Shown one piece after another: positions 1-10,808 of a stretch of DNA of 64,000 nucleotides. The translations under genes were made by a program, and so were the position numbers. A model generated the notes under the pieces. The model made no database searches and had not been told where the DNA came from. It worked only from the letters and a program-made list of their open reading frames with translations. The DNA is from Manihot esculenta (Eukaryota > Streptophyta > Magnoliopsida > Malpighiales > Euphorbiaceae), in the NCBI RefSeq assembly GCF_001659605.2, contig NC_035176.2, positions 24,298,716-24,362,715 of the forward strand, given 5' to 3'. Every line of letters begins with the position of its first letter. Position 1 is the first letter of the stretch.

Positions 1-542
1 AGGGATCTTTTGCTGATAATCGCGTAGGAATAAAGCGAGAATCAGAAAATAAGAGAGAGATAGAAGTAGATGTGCAAAGAAAGGAGGTAGGTGTACAAGT
101 AAATATGGATGAGTCTGTAACAGGTGATCAGACCAAGGATTCTAGGATAGGAGAGAATGAACCCTCCACCTGGAGTACAGCTACCTGGAAAGGAGCAACG
201 TGGGGGAAAGGTAAAAAGAAAAAGGTTAGGGGCTTAAAAGGGTCAACAAAGCGAGAGGTAGGGAATAGCGGTGCTAGTCCAAGTTCTGGTATAGGCAAGT
301 CACAATGTTTGAGGTGTGGTAGATTGCATAAGGGAGTTTGTCTGGCAGGAACAATAGGATGTTATAGGTGTGGACAGAAGGGGCATGTGATTCGTGAGTG
401 TCGTATGATGCCTTGGATGGTTCGGTCCCAGCGGTCTTTGTCAGGTAGAAAGGCTCAGCAGGGAATAGCCCCATTAGATCCAGTGCTGCCAGGTATGCTC
501 TTTTTGAGAGTTTTGATATCTGTCTTGTTTTGTGGATCCTAG
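1..542 (+). pseudogene. gag nucleocapsid fragment with zinc knuckle (E1)
   Basis: An open frame from 72 to 542 encodes the end of a gag protein. It is rich in Lys and Arg and contains the paired cysteine block typical of this family: CLRCGRLHKGVC, followed by the CCHC knuckle CYRCGQKGHVIREC at about 350-410. Knuckles of this kind bind genomic RNA in the virus-like particle. In intact relatives (E4, E6) the frame continues into the protease; here it stops at 540-542 and the following sequence is non-coding. The true gag start lies outside the window. The frame opens with a GTG codon at 72, so the printed start has no biological meaning. Confidence 0.75.
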
Positions 543-950
543 TAGGAGTGAACATAACAGAATGTAATAGAGTTACATGGTCAGAATAACAAGTTAAAGA
601 GATAGAATTTCAGAAAAGAGTTAAAAAGAGAGAATTGTTATGAGATCATAATGTTTCAGGTGTCTCTACACCCAAGTATAGTGAGAATGGTTTTCTTACG
701 AAAGAGTAAAAAGAGTAAAGTAAACAAGAGAAAGCAGAAAACAGAACAAGAGACAGAAAACTAAGAGCAAGTAATAGGTCAGAGTAAGATAAGAGTAAAG
801 TCAAAAAGAAAAGGTTAGAGTTGTCTGGGAATGGATGGTAGTTGAGGCAGAGATAAAGGGTTAGCTTGTTCCGTAGATTCCCGAGGGAAGTTCCATTTGC
901 TTTAGCTTGGATCTTCATCCTGACATAGTATAGCCTAACACAGTAAGCAC
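543..950. other. purine-rich spacer inside E1
   Basis: This is about 400 bases with a strong A/G bias on the plus strand (many AAGAG and AGAAAAG runs). It lies between the end of the gag frame and the decayed protease region. No counterpart exists at this position in E5 or in the intact elements, so it is an insertion or simple-sequence expansion specific to E1. No gene is seen. Confidence 0.5.
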
Positions 951-1950
951 AGTGACGTCAGGTACGTTCACTTAGAGGTGCTCAGATGTGTACGTTAGCT
1001 GTTTTGACCCTCAGTGTTTCGCTTTCCTTGTTGCTGTGAGCCGTTGATAGGATTGGGTTTGATGACTTCTGGGCTTAGAGTGTTTTCCTTGGGTCAGTGG
1101 ACCTGAGAGTGTGATCCTTCTGATGCAGAGTCAGTTAGTTCAGTTCAGAGTTAGTGGTGAGTAGATGCGATCCAGCTGACCTTATGGTTCTAGATTTGAC
1201 TGTGTGATGTCATTCTAGGGCGGATTGATGCATTACTCACGGTACTACCTGTGTCCGCAGAGACAAGGTAGGAGAGTTTATAGTTGACGATGGATCAGCG
1301 TAGTCCTTTTAGGGGGACAGAGTATAGCTGCCTAGAAGTTGATGTCAGCCCTGCAGGCTCACAGGTTCTCAGGAAAGGTTATCAGAGGGTTGGTCTAGCT
1401 CTTGTGAGTAAGTTTGTCAGGACAGGGAATCAGCCTCAGTGCCTCTTCTAGTGAGTACTAGATGTTTCCCAGGTAGGTTGTCAAGTTTACCATCTGTTAG
1501 GGAGGTCGAATTGGAATCAGAATGGTATCTGGACGCAGAACCATTGTTTCCTTTCTTTCCTCTACAGAATGGCACCTGCAAAGAGAGAGCTAAGAGTTAC
1601 CAGCATAGTGAAAAGAGGGTTGGTAGTTAAAGGTTTTATCTGACTTAGTACTTCACCCTGGTTTATGCCCAATTGGTGTGGGAAACGAAAGATAAAGTCT
1701 TAAGGTTTTGATCTGATAGTTGAGTAAAACAGTGAGTTTACGCTGGTAAGTAAGTACCAAGTTATCCTAGTTAGGATTGATGATCTTTTAGCTATTCTGA
1801 TAAGAGGTGATTATGGTTTGAGTGTAATCCGAGATTGGAGTATTCCGTTTGAGAGTTAGGAAAAGATAAAGAGAAAAGAGGAATAAGGCTCAGAGTAGCG
1901 CAGCGAAGGCTGTGGAGTCTAGATCTTGTGTGTTCTTATTTGTTTGTTTT
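951..1950 (+). pseudogene. decayed protease and early reverse transcriptase of E1
   Basis: The DNA aligns by eye with the protease-to-RT part of E6 (about 60620-61330): for example the stretch around CAGAGTCAGT, GGTTCTAGATTTGAC, GTCATTCTAGGG and GCAGAGACAAGGTAG follow in the same order. Many small indels and substitutions destroy the frame, and the DPGA protease site is not recognisable. From about 1760 the similarity is lost and the sequence runs to the hairpin and polypurine tract, with RT core, RNase H and integrase deleted. The pattern of changes is shared with E5 at 55044-55700, which suggests a common defective ancestor rather than independent decay. Confidence 0.65.
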
Positions 1951-1957
1951 GTTTTTA

Positions 1958-1992
1958 ACATTCGAGGACGAATGTTTTATAAGGGGGGAAGA
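1958..1992 (+). promoter_or_regulatory. stem-loop plus polypurine tract (second-strand primer) of E1
   Basis: A 7-bp perfect stem, ACATTCG (1958-1964) with CGAATGT (1969-1975) around loop AGGA, stands 5 bases before the purine run AAGGGGGGAAGA (1981-1992). The LTR starts one base after that run (TG at 1994). The purine run is the expected plus-strand DNA synthesis primer of LTR retrotransposons. The hairpin also occurs, with one pair changed, at the same place in E4 (39633-39650). Confidence 0.8.
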
Positions 1993-1993
1993 T

Positions 1994-4387
1994 TGTAATA
2001 CCCGGCTAAATCCGACATCGGAATTCCTACCGTCCGGTGGAATTCAGGGATGTCAGAGGGTCTAGAAGGGTAAGAGTGAAGGTTTTCTAAAATGCTTTTA
2101 AGTGTTTAAGTTTTAAAGAGAAAAGGCTTTGGAGACAAAGGCCAGGTTCGGCCCCCGAATGTAAGTTCGGCCGCCGAAAGTGCCCAATGTTCGGCCCCCG
2201 AAGGTTATGTTCGGCCCCCGAAAGTTGCATGGTTTTGCATGCAGTTTCGGCAGCCGAAGCTGAGGAGGTCGGTTCGTTGTGGACACGCCTCAGTCCGTGG
2301 TTTGGCCAGGTGTTCACCTCCAAATCACCACAGAGGGTTAGGCCACGTATCCCTTTGACTCATCTGCAAGCTTTAATCAGCTCATGCAGAGGGTTTGGTC
2401 ATTTGCAAAGGTTTTGAACGTTTTGGAGAAAAAAGAGAGAAAAGTGAGGTTTTGGGAATAGTTGAAGAGGAGTTGCTGAGTTGGCTGTTCCTCTTCTGTT
2501 TTCAAGAGGTAAGGGAAGTTTTCAGCTTGTTTTAATGAGTTTGAACAGCTTTTCAAATGGTTAAGGGTAGAGTTGCATGGTTAGGTGAAAGCTTAGTTTT
2601 GATGCTTTAATGGTGTAAGCATGATTATGTGTGATAGTTGTTGTTTTGTTGGGGTTAATAGGTAGTTTTGGACCCCTTTGTGCATATACCAGAGTATATG
2701 CAAGTTGAGGAGTTGTGTATGCATGAGTGAGTAGAGTTGGTGCTTGGCAGGAGATGGTTGTGCACGAAGCTGGGTTCTGGATGAACTCAGGTTCGGCCGT
2801 CGAAAGGAGGATTCGGCCGCCGAACCCCTTGTGAAGGTAGTTTCGGCTGCCTAAGGTTGCCTCCGAAAGAATGGACTTTCGGATCTGTCCTGCACATTCG
2901 GCCGCCGAAGGTGCTGCCGAAAGTGTCCTGCCTAGCTTTTCCTTTGCATGGTTTAAGTGATTATTCTATGAGCTTTTAGAGGGGTTTTGGGCAGATGTTT
3001 AAGAGTTAATAAGAGTATGTTTGACACCTCAATCGAGTCCTTTTGTGTAGGTTTGGACCCGACAGTTCAGAGAGGTTGTCAGGATTAGCAGTTTCAGAGT
3101 CAGTACAGGTTCTGCTTGAGGAGCAGAGGTGAGTAGAACTAAACTTAATCTTTTATTAAAGAAACATAATGCTTGAGCATAGTTCATGCATCATGATTGC
3201 TATGATATGTATTAGGGTGATTGCATTAGAATCACGAATATGAAGCATTGCATATTATTGTTGATTATATGATCAGAGGTTAGGTGGACCCAGGCGACTC
3301 CAATAGCCTAAGCTTCGGCTCCTGTCATTGTGTCAGGTCAGTTGGGCAAGTACATATTGGTATGCCCTGTATAGCTCCTTTGGGGGGCCCAGTATTGACA
3401 GAGGGTATTTTTGGGGTCATGTCTACCTTTGTGGAGATTAGACCAAGGCGACTTCAGTAGCCCGTCGAGGGAGTTCTGGGGTCATGTCTAATCCACGATA
3501 TATTGAGATGTTTGTTTGGTGATGCATTTTCATATATAGTGCGTATGAATGAACTGTTTTCAGTGTTTCTACTCACTGGGCTTTAGAAGCTCATCCCTTT
3601 CCCTTAATCCCAGTTTTGCAGGTTCAGAGTAGCTGGGAAGGGCAGAAGCATCAGAGTTGCTAAAGGATTGCATGTGTAATAGTATAGTGTGGACATGATG
3701 TAATTAAAGAGATATATGTAAAAGTGATGTATAGTTAGTCAGTTAATGTATAAATGAGTTAGAATGTGCTTTTGCCTATTGTCTAGTGTATGTGAATCCC
3801 TAGTGTATGCATGTATCCTGTTTTACAGTGTCTTGATGAGAAATGAGTCAGACCAGGCTTAGTATATGATGTGTTTCGAAAACCCAGTGAATTATAACTG
3901 TGAGGGAAGACAGGGATTAATTCCTTTGACCCAAGACCAGTGCATAGGAAAGACCAGGTTTGATTCCTGTGATCCATAGAGAGGCCACTAGAGAAGATCA
4001 GGTTTGATTCCTGTGACTCTATGGTAGCCAAGTTAACTTAGGATATGCTGACCCTTACAGAGTGGGTTCTATGCTGCAGAGCGCATAGGGCATGGAGGTT
4101 ACTTGGTAGAGCATCACTGGTGTGTTATAGATAGCCCGAGGGCTAGTTCAGATTAGTATATCTGAGCATTTTGGTTCATATGATTGAACCTACAGAGAAT
4201 GTTTTCAAGGTTAAGTCTGGTTGTTTTAACAGTTAATAGTCCAGTCGGATCATGTATGGGATTTTAACAGGTACACAGAGTTCATAGCAGGCTTACTACG
4301 GGTCTAGGCGGCCTTAAGCCGATCTGGATCCTAGTGCCGAGCAGTTTGGGCCGTTACAGAGAGGGTACCGGTTTCCGGGCTGTTACA
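1994..4387 (+). repeat. 3' LTR of E1 (2394 bp)
   Basis: The LTR is bounded by TG (1994) after the polypurine tract and CA (4387), starting TGTAATACCCGG and ending GTTACA. It contains several TTCGG-N3-CCGAA near-palindromes near 2143-2265 and 2790-2915, like the other LTRs of the family. The five bases that follow, TGAGT (4388-4392), would be the right copy of the target duplication; the left copy is outside the window. Confidence 0.85.
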
Positions 4388-5116
4388 TGAGTAGTCCAGG
4401 TGTGGTCGTATCGCCCCTGGCATAGAGTATGTGGAGTCCAGGCGTGGCCGTATCGCCCCTGGCATAGAGTATTGTTGACTTGTTATGGTACGAGATTGAT
4501 ATGTAGAGGGCTATTGGTGACAGATTCATCCTTGAAGTGATATATTTGTGATGTGACGCATTCCATGATAGCATATGTTAAAATGAACTGTTTTCTTTTA
4601 TGGTTTCTGCTCACTGGGCTTTTTAGCTCACCCCTCTCCCCTAACCCCAGATTTGCAGGGTCAGAGATAGTCAGGAGATCAGCAGGTTACGTCCATGGTC
4701 ATGTTTATGTAATAGAATAGTAGTGGACATAATGTAATGTAAGGTTTTGTATTTGTTGTAAAAAAAGAGTTGTATTGCATAATGATATTATGTTATATGT
4801 TCAGAGTTATAGTATTGTGCTTGGCCCGAGTTGGTTAATCCCTTTGTACATGAATGGTATTTTATGTTATTACATGTGATGGATCGAGTTTGACTTAGGA
4901 TATGCTGACTCTAGGGGTTCTATGAGTTCAGTCATAGTGCATACACAGGTCAAACTGAGTAAAGGTAAAGTTTTAAATGTTTTATGGTTATGTTTGATCG
5001 TGTTTGGGATTATACCAGCTGTACAGGATGTATAGTAGGCTTGCTACGGGTCCCGGCGGCCTTATGCCGATCTGGATCCTAGCGCCGGTAGCGGTCCGGA
5101 TTTTCGGGTCGTTACA
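4388..5116 (+). repeat. 3' portion of a second plus-strand LTR, interrupted by E1
   Basis: This matches the last part of the E5 LTR (52378-53131): the CCAGGTGTGG...CGCCCCTGG unit, the CACCCCTCTCCCCTAACCCC block, and the terminus GGTCCGGATTTTCGGGTCG TTACA. Its right end is an exact LTR end (CA at 5116) abutting the middle of the E2 RNase H sequence, so this element had inserted into E2. Its left end is cut by E1. The rest of this element is outside the window. Confidence 0.8.
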
Positions 5117-8100
5117 CAAGATGTACTGCAAACTCTTATGATCTGTGAAGATCTCACATTTAACCCTATACAGGTAATGCCTCTACATCTTGAGTGCAAA
5201 GATCACAGTTGCCATCTCTAGGTCATGTGTAGGGTAATTCAACTCATGCTTCTTCAGCTGCCTAGAAGCATAAGCAATTACCCTCTCATTTTGCATTAAC
5301 ACACAATCCAGTCCCACACGGGACTCATCACAAAACACTGAGAAGTCTTCATTACTGGTAGACAGAGCTAACACCGGTGCTGACGTCAACCTTTTCTTCA
5401 GCTCTTCAAAGCTTTCCTCGCACTGATCAGACCACACGAACTTCTGATTCTTCTTGATTAATCTGGTCATAGGAGCGGCAATCTTAGAGAAGTCCTGAAC
5501 GAACCTCCTGTAGTAACCTGCCAAACCCAAAAAGCTCTTGATCTTTGTTACTATAGTGGGTTTGGGCCAGTTAGTTACAGCTTCTACCTTCTTGGGGTCC
5601 ACTTCAATTCCATTTTCTGATACAACATGCCCCAAGAATGAGATGCTCCTCAACTAGAATTCACACTTGGAGACTTGGCGTACAAGCCGTGCTCCCTCAG
5701 GGTCTGCAAAACTAACCTCAGATGATGGGCATGCTCTTCTATATTTCTGAAATACACTAAGATATCATCTATGAAGACAATAATGCAGTGATCCAGATAC
5801 TGGCTAAACACTCTGTTCATGAGGTCCATGAATGCTGCAGGGGCATTGGTTAGCCCAAACGGCATTACTAGGAATTCATAATGCCCATATCCGGTCCTGA
5901 AAACCGTCTTCGGCACATCTTCTCCTCTTATTCTCAGTTGATGGTACCCAGATCTCAGATCTATCTTGGAGAAACAACCTGCTTCTACTAGCTGGTCGAA
6001 TAGATCATTGATCCTAGGTAACAGATACTTATTCTTGGTAGTGACTTTGTTCAACTGCCTGTAGTCGATACAAAGTCTCAATGATCCATCCTTCTTCTTC
6101 ACAAACAGCACTAGAGCACCCCAAGGTGAGGTACTCGGTCGGATGAAACCCTTGTCTACCAACTCTTGCAACTGCTCCTTCAGCTCTTTCAACTCTGCTG
6201 GTGCCATCCTGTTGGGAGGGATAGAGATTGGTCTGGTTCCAGGCATCAGTTCTATTTCAAACTCTATCTCCCTAGTAGGTGGTAATCCTGGAAGCTCATC
6301 TGGGAAAATATCTGGAAACTCTCTAACCACGGGCACTGAGGCGGGCTCCCTAACCTGGCTATTCAGCTCTCTCACATGAGCTAGAAACCCCTGACAACCT
6401 CTCCTGAGCAACCTACGAGCCTGTAGGGCTGATATCAGACCTCTAGGCGTACCCCTCCTATCTCCTCTGAAGACAACCTCTGACCCATCCTAATCTCTGA
6501 ACCTGACTACCTTATCTCTGCAGTCCAAGGTAGCACCATGAGCAGATAGCCAATCCATCCCTAGAATGACATCAAAATCCGTCAAGTCTAGAACCACAAG
6601 GTCGGCTGGAAGGCATCTACCCTTAACAAACACTGGACTAAATCGGCAGACTAACTCTGCCACTGATGGATCACACTTGGGTCCACTGACCCAGAGGGGA
6701 CACTCTAACCCAGAGACTATCAAATCCAACCTCTCTACGGCTCTCGGAGCAATAAAAGAATAAGATGCACCAGGGTCCATTAAAGCATACACATCTGAAC
6801 AACTAATGATGAGATTATCTGATACCACGGTGTTGGATGTGTTCGCCTCCTGCTGTGTCATAGTGAAGATTCGAGCTGGAGCTGATGGACCTTCACCTCG
6901 GGAACCTACTGAAGAAGAGGCTGCCCCTCTCCCTCGGCCTCTGCCACTGCCCTGAGTCACGGCTGGAGCTACTGGCTGAGCCACACTACCATAAGCTGTC
7001 TGCTGGGATGGTGCCATAAAAGGTGCCCTAGGACACTCCCGTGCTATGTGTCCCTCCTGCCCACATCTGAAGCAGGTTGTGGTCCCAAACCGATACGCTC
7101 CCTTGTGTAGCTTACCACACCTCAAACACTCTGCACCATCTGAACCCGAGCTCGAGCCACCACCGAGTCCCAGACCTGATTTCAAGCGGTTCCAGAACTT
7201 ATTCTTCTTTGACTTTTTGGTGATACTACTCCACCTCTTACTGCCTGAAGCTGCTGCACTCAAAGAAGAGGGATCCAACTTTTCCCCACCTGGGGTCTTG
7301 GAACCCGAAGGTTGTGCCACTGACTACTTAACTGTCCCCTGAATGATGGCACTAGCCTCCATCTTCCGTGCCGCATCCACAATAGTGTGGAAGCTCTCTC
7401 TCTTCGCTGCAAGAATTAGGGAGGAATACCTAGAGTGGAGCCTCATTGTATACCTCCTTGCTTTCTTCTGATCTGTATCATAAGTTTGCTCCACAAACGG
7501 CAACAGCTCCAAAAACCTGTCTGTAAACTCATCAACACTCATCTCTTCAGTCTGCCTCAACTGTTCAAACTCAATTATCTTCAGTTCTCTCAAGCTATCA
7601 GGGAAAGCCCATCCTGCAAATTCATTAGCAAACTCCTCCCAGGTTAAATTGTCCAATCTTGGGTCCACATAGTTCTTAAACCACTCACGGGCCTTTTTGC
7701 ATTTAAGAGTGAATCCCACCATCTGAATGGCTCTACAATCATCTGCCCCTAACTCATCTGTAATCATCTTAACTATCTTCAGGTACTCAAATGGATCATC
7801 TCCCGTCTTGAACTTGGGAGCATCCAGCTTCAAGTAGTCAGTCATCTTAACTCTGCTCCCTCCAGATGAGTTAGGTTTAGGCACTTGGACTTCAGGAGCT
7901 ACAGGTTCAGGGGGTGGTGGAGGAGGTGCAACATTCCCTTGATTAGGGTTTGTTACATTTGGATAGAAAGGTGAGGGTGGATACATTGGGTATTGGGGGT
8001 ATGGTAGATAGAAAGGTGGGTAAGGCATGAAAGAGGGATAAGGGTTAAAGCTGAGGTAATTCGATGTACCTCCCATCGAATACCTGAGGCCCTGTGGAAA

Positions 8101-8418
8101 GGGTTGCTATTGGGGCGGTTGAGCAAATCCCGAGGCCTGAGTGCCTCCTTGAAATTCTCCTATGCCCTCTTCAGACATGCTTACTCCCAGACTTCCATCC
8201 CTTCTCTGGTCAACATCCATTTCATCCCCCTCAGCTGACACTCCTCCCTGAACTGCTCCCCTTCTGCTTGTATCAAAAGACCTTATAGGGTCCCTTGACA
8301 CTCTCTCCCTACTAGATCTGTAGGACATTGCCCTCGGCAATGCAGGGGGACGGGCATCCATGCCCTCATTTTCTGGTGGGACTCCAATCAATCGTGCAGA
8401 TCGACGAGTGCCTCGCAT
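5117..8418 (-). pseudogene. gag-pol pseudogene of E2 (gag, protease, RT, part of RNase H)
   Basis: The frame starts at ATG 8418 ([10 protein letters not shown], the same start as E5 and E6). It runs through a Pro/Tyr-rich N-terminal region, gag core ([12 protein letters not shown]), zinc knuckle [14 protein letters not shown], protease motif LMDPGAS, and RT with [11 protein letters not shown] and VFIDDILVY, into RNase H ([12 protein letters not shown]). In-frame stops lie at 8107-8109, 7324-7326 and 6490-6492, and a 1-base deletion near 5672 shifts the frame. A further Trp codon is changed to TAG at 5183. Two of the stops replace CAG codons and the last replaces TGG. The sequence ends at 5117 in mid-domain because of the later insertion. 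Confidence 0.85.
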
Positions 8419-8467
8419 CTTACTTACTGAAAAACAGCACACATCACATAAAACATTAGCGTCATAT

Positions 8468-8491
8468 GGTTCATGTGGGAACACATGAACC
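8468..8491 (-). promoter_or_regulatory. conserved 10-bp leader hairpin of E2
   Basis: Arms GGTTCATGTG (8468-8477) and CACATGAACC (8482-8491) form a perfect 10-bp stem around a 4-base loop. It lies about 50 bases upstream of the gag start in the leader. Identical arms occur at the matching place in E5 (53332-53355) and E6 (58944-58967). Confidence 0.7.
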
Positions 8492-8667
8492 CGCATCACA
8501 TACATAGCATAACATTAATGCACATGCATAAAATCATGGCATTTCACATCATCATACAAGACAGGACTTTACATCCTATCCTAGTGGACATGATTTTCCT
8601 ATTGTGCTTGCCCTTCTGTAACATCTATGAGCCCGACACTCTCTAGGTCCGACCATATGAACCTAGG

Positions 8668-8679
8668 GCTTTGATACCA
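8668..8679 (-). promoter_or_regulatory. primer binding site of E2 (initiator tRNA-Met)
   Basis: On the minus strand TGGTATCAAAGC starts a few bases inside the end of the 5' LTR. It differs by one base from TGGTATCAGAGC, the complement of the 3' end of plant initiator Met tRNA, which these elements use to prime minus-strand DNA synthesis. Confidence 0.85.
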
Positions 8680-8682
8680 ATC

Positions 8683-10808
8683 TGTAACGACCCGAAATCG
8701 GACCGCTACCGGCGCTAGGATCCAGATCAACTTAAGGTCGCCGGGACCCGTAGCAAGCCTAACATACAACCTGTTATACCTGATAATCCCATACATAATC
8801 ATACATTTACATAAAAATTTTAAACTCTTCATCTACCAAGCTCGACCTGTGCATGCACCATAACATTAAACATACAAACCCCATACTAGAGCCCTCATCA
8901 AATGCTCTAGCTGGGTCAACATTACATATATCAAGCTTGGTTTACATTTCTCAATATTAAAACATTTCATAATGATCATGAACAAAAGGGATTAACCATA
9001 CACACTAGGGTCAAACACAATTCTAATACTCATTACATTTTGCACAATACTTTACGTTTCATTACATTATATTATCTTTCATGTCCATAACTAACTATTA
9101 CAAACATGACACCTTTACTCTTGCTGACCTTCAGATCTATCCCGAACCTGCAAGCCTAGAGATTAAGGGAAAGGGGTGAGCTACTAGAGCCCAGTGAGCA
9201 GAATAATAAAAAAATATATTAAAACACATGCTTTCATGGAATGCATCACATCACAAACAATCCACATCAAGGATGGACTTGTCACCAATAGCCCTCAACA
9301 CATTCCAATGGTGCCAAGGGCGTAGAATGGGCCTCATTGGTCTTTCTCTTAACATATCATAACATAACATTCCAATGTGCCAGGGGCGTAGAATGGGCCT
9401 CACTGGTCTTTCTCTTACTCTGTGCCAGGGGCGTAGAATGGGCCTCACTGGACTTCCGTACTGTATCATCGTCATCATATCATATCGAGGGCTAATGGGT
9501 CATCCAACATCCATCCACATCAACATCATAATATGCAATGCAACATATTCGTGATTTCTAATGCAAACACCCTAGTATATATATCATGGCATTCGTGATG
9601 CATGAACATGCTCAAAATTTATTTGCTTTGAAACATAAGGTTCCATTCTACTCACCTCAGGCTGACTCTGAACAGACTATCTCACTGCTGGGGTCCTCGG
9701 TTCCTCGGGTCCGAACCTACACAGGTGGACTCAAATGAGGGACCAAACATACATTAACATGACTCTAAACATCTCCCCAAAGGAAGGCTGGACAGGGCAC
9801 TTTCGGCGGCAGGTTCGGCGGCCGAAAGTCCCTTCAGAGCCGAAACTCAGCCACTTTCGGCGGCCGAAAGTGGTTCCAGAGCCAAAACTCGCCAACCTTC
9901 GGGGGCAGGTTTGGCGGCCGAAACCCCCCTCCAGAGCCGAAAGTCCAAACTTTCGGGGGTAGGGTTCGGCAGCCATAACTGCCTCCCCAGGCAGGTTTGG
10001 CGGCCGAACATGGTTTCGACAACTGAACCTGGGTCCTTCAGCAGGCAGAACCCAAGCCACCAACATGCACATTTGCCTCCCAAACCTTCCAACTCAACCC
10101 AACTCATGCAAAAACATGTATAAACATGTACACAAGCATATTGGGGTCTCAAACTATCCTATACCCCAACAAACATCATCAAAGCAACACATTAACATGC
10201 ATTTCATCCTTAAACCCATATAAATCGTAATACTTAAATAACTAGCCTAATCATGCATCTTCACCCCAAAATCCTTCATAAAACTTGCTTAAAACATCAA
10301 AGATGGTGAGGATCGACGCTTACCTCTTGAAAATCGAAAGAAGGTGTGACCCAACTTGGAGATTTGGGGAAAATAAGTTCCGGAGGTCTCCAAGCTTCCA
10401 AACTTCGATCTTTGCTCAAAAATCTTCAAAACCAAGCTAAAACTCGTCAAAACATGAAGGATTTTAAGGAAAACATCAAAACTAACCATGAAAGGGTTTA
10501 GACTCACCTCTGTCCGAAAATGGAGAAGAAAACTCACCCATTTTCGGACATGGGGCCTTTTATAGGTGGCTGGTCAGACCACCTTCGGGGGCCAAAGGTG
10601 CTCCCTAAACTACACCATGTTCGGCGGCCGAACTTGGCTTTCCTTCCTTGGTGCTTTTCTTTCAAAACTCAATTTCTTTCTTACTTAAAACCTTAAAATA
10701 CAGGAAAACATTTTAGAAAAACATATTTTACCCTTCTAGAGATTTTCAACATCCGAGATCCCACCGGAAAATAGAAATTCTGATGCCGGGGTCTAGCCGG
10801 GTATTACA
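8683..10808 (-). repeat. 5' LTR of E2 (2126 bp)
   Basis: The LTR is bounded by TG at 8683 and CA at 10808 (plus-strand order), with the family ends GTTACA and TGTAATACCCGG in element orientation. It holds a TATA-like TATAAAA on the minus strand at 10558-10564, palindromes of the TTCGG-N3-CCGAA type at about 9800-10015 and 10618-10632, and three copies of a unit containing GCCAGGGGCGTAGAATGGGC near 9309-9440. The other LTR of E2 is not in the window. Confidence 0.88.

Larger units (their letters stand above)
1..4387 (+). mobile_element. E1: 3' part of a decayed Del/Tekay-type Ty3/gypsy element
   Basis: This is the right-hand part of a plus-strand LTR retrotransposon whose 5' LTR and most of gag lie outside the window. 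In order it shows a gag zinc-knuckle fragment, a purine-rich stretch, decayed protease and early reverse-transcriptase sequence, a hairpin plus polypurine tract at 1958-1992, and a complete LTR at 1994-4387. The RT core, RNase H and integrase regions seen in the intact relative E4 are missing, so this copy is a deletion derivative. The LTR begins TGTAATACCCGG and ends GTTACA, as in the other Del/Tekay copies here. It is followed directly by an LTR remnant of another plus-strand copy, so E1 is nested inside that element's LTR. Confidence 0.85.
5117..10808 (-). mobile_element. E2: 5' half of a Del/Tekay-type Ty3/gypsy element
   Basis: This is a minus-strand element with 5' LTR at 8683-10808, PBS at 8668-8679, a leader hairpin, and gag-pol down to the RNase H domain, where it is broken at 5117 by insertion of another element's LTR. 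Integrase, chromodomain and 3' LTR are not in the window. The reading frame is broken by several nonsense codons and at least one 1-base deletion, so this copy is dead. Its right LTR end abuts the plant mobile domain pseudogene at 10809. Confidence 0.88.

Noticed and set aside
9731..10152. Overlapping frames of up to 113 codons in the E2 LTR
   Set aside because: They come from the GC-rich TTCGGCGGCCGAA repeats, which read open in many frames; the same happens in the E4 and E6 LTRs (38593-38943, 57162-57522).
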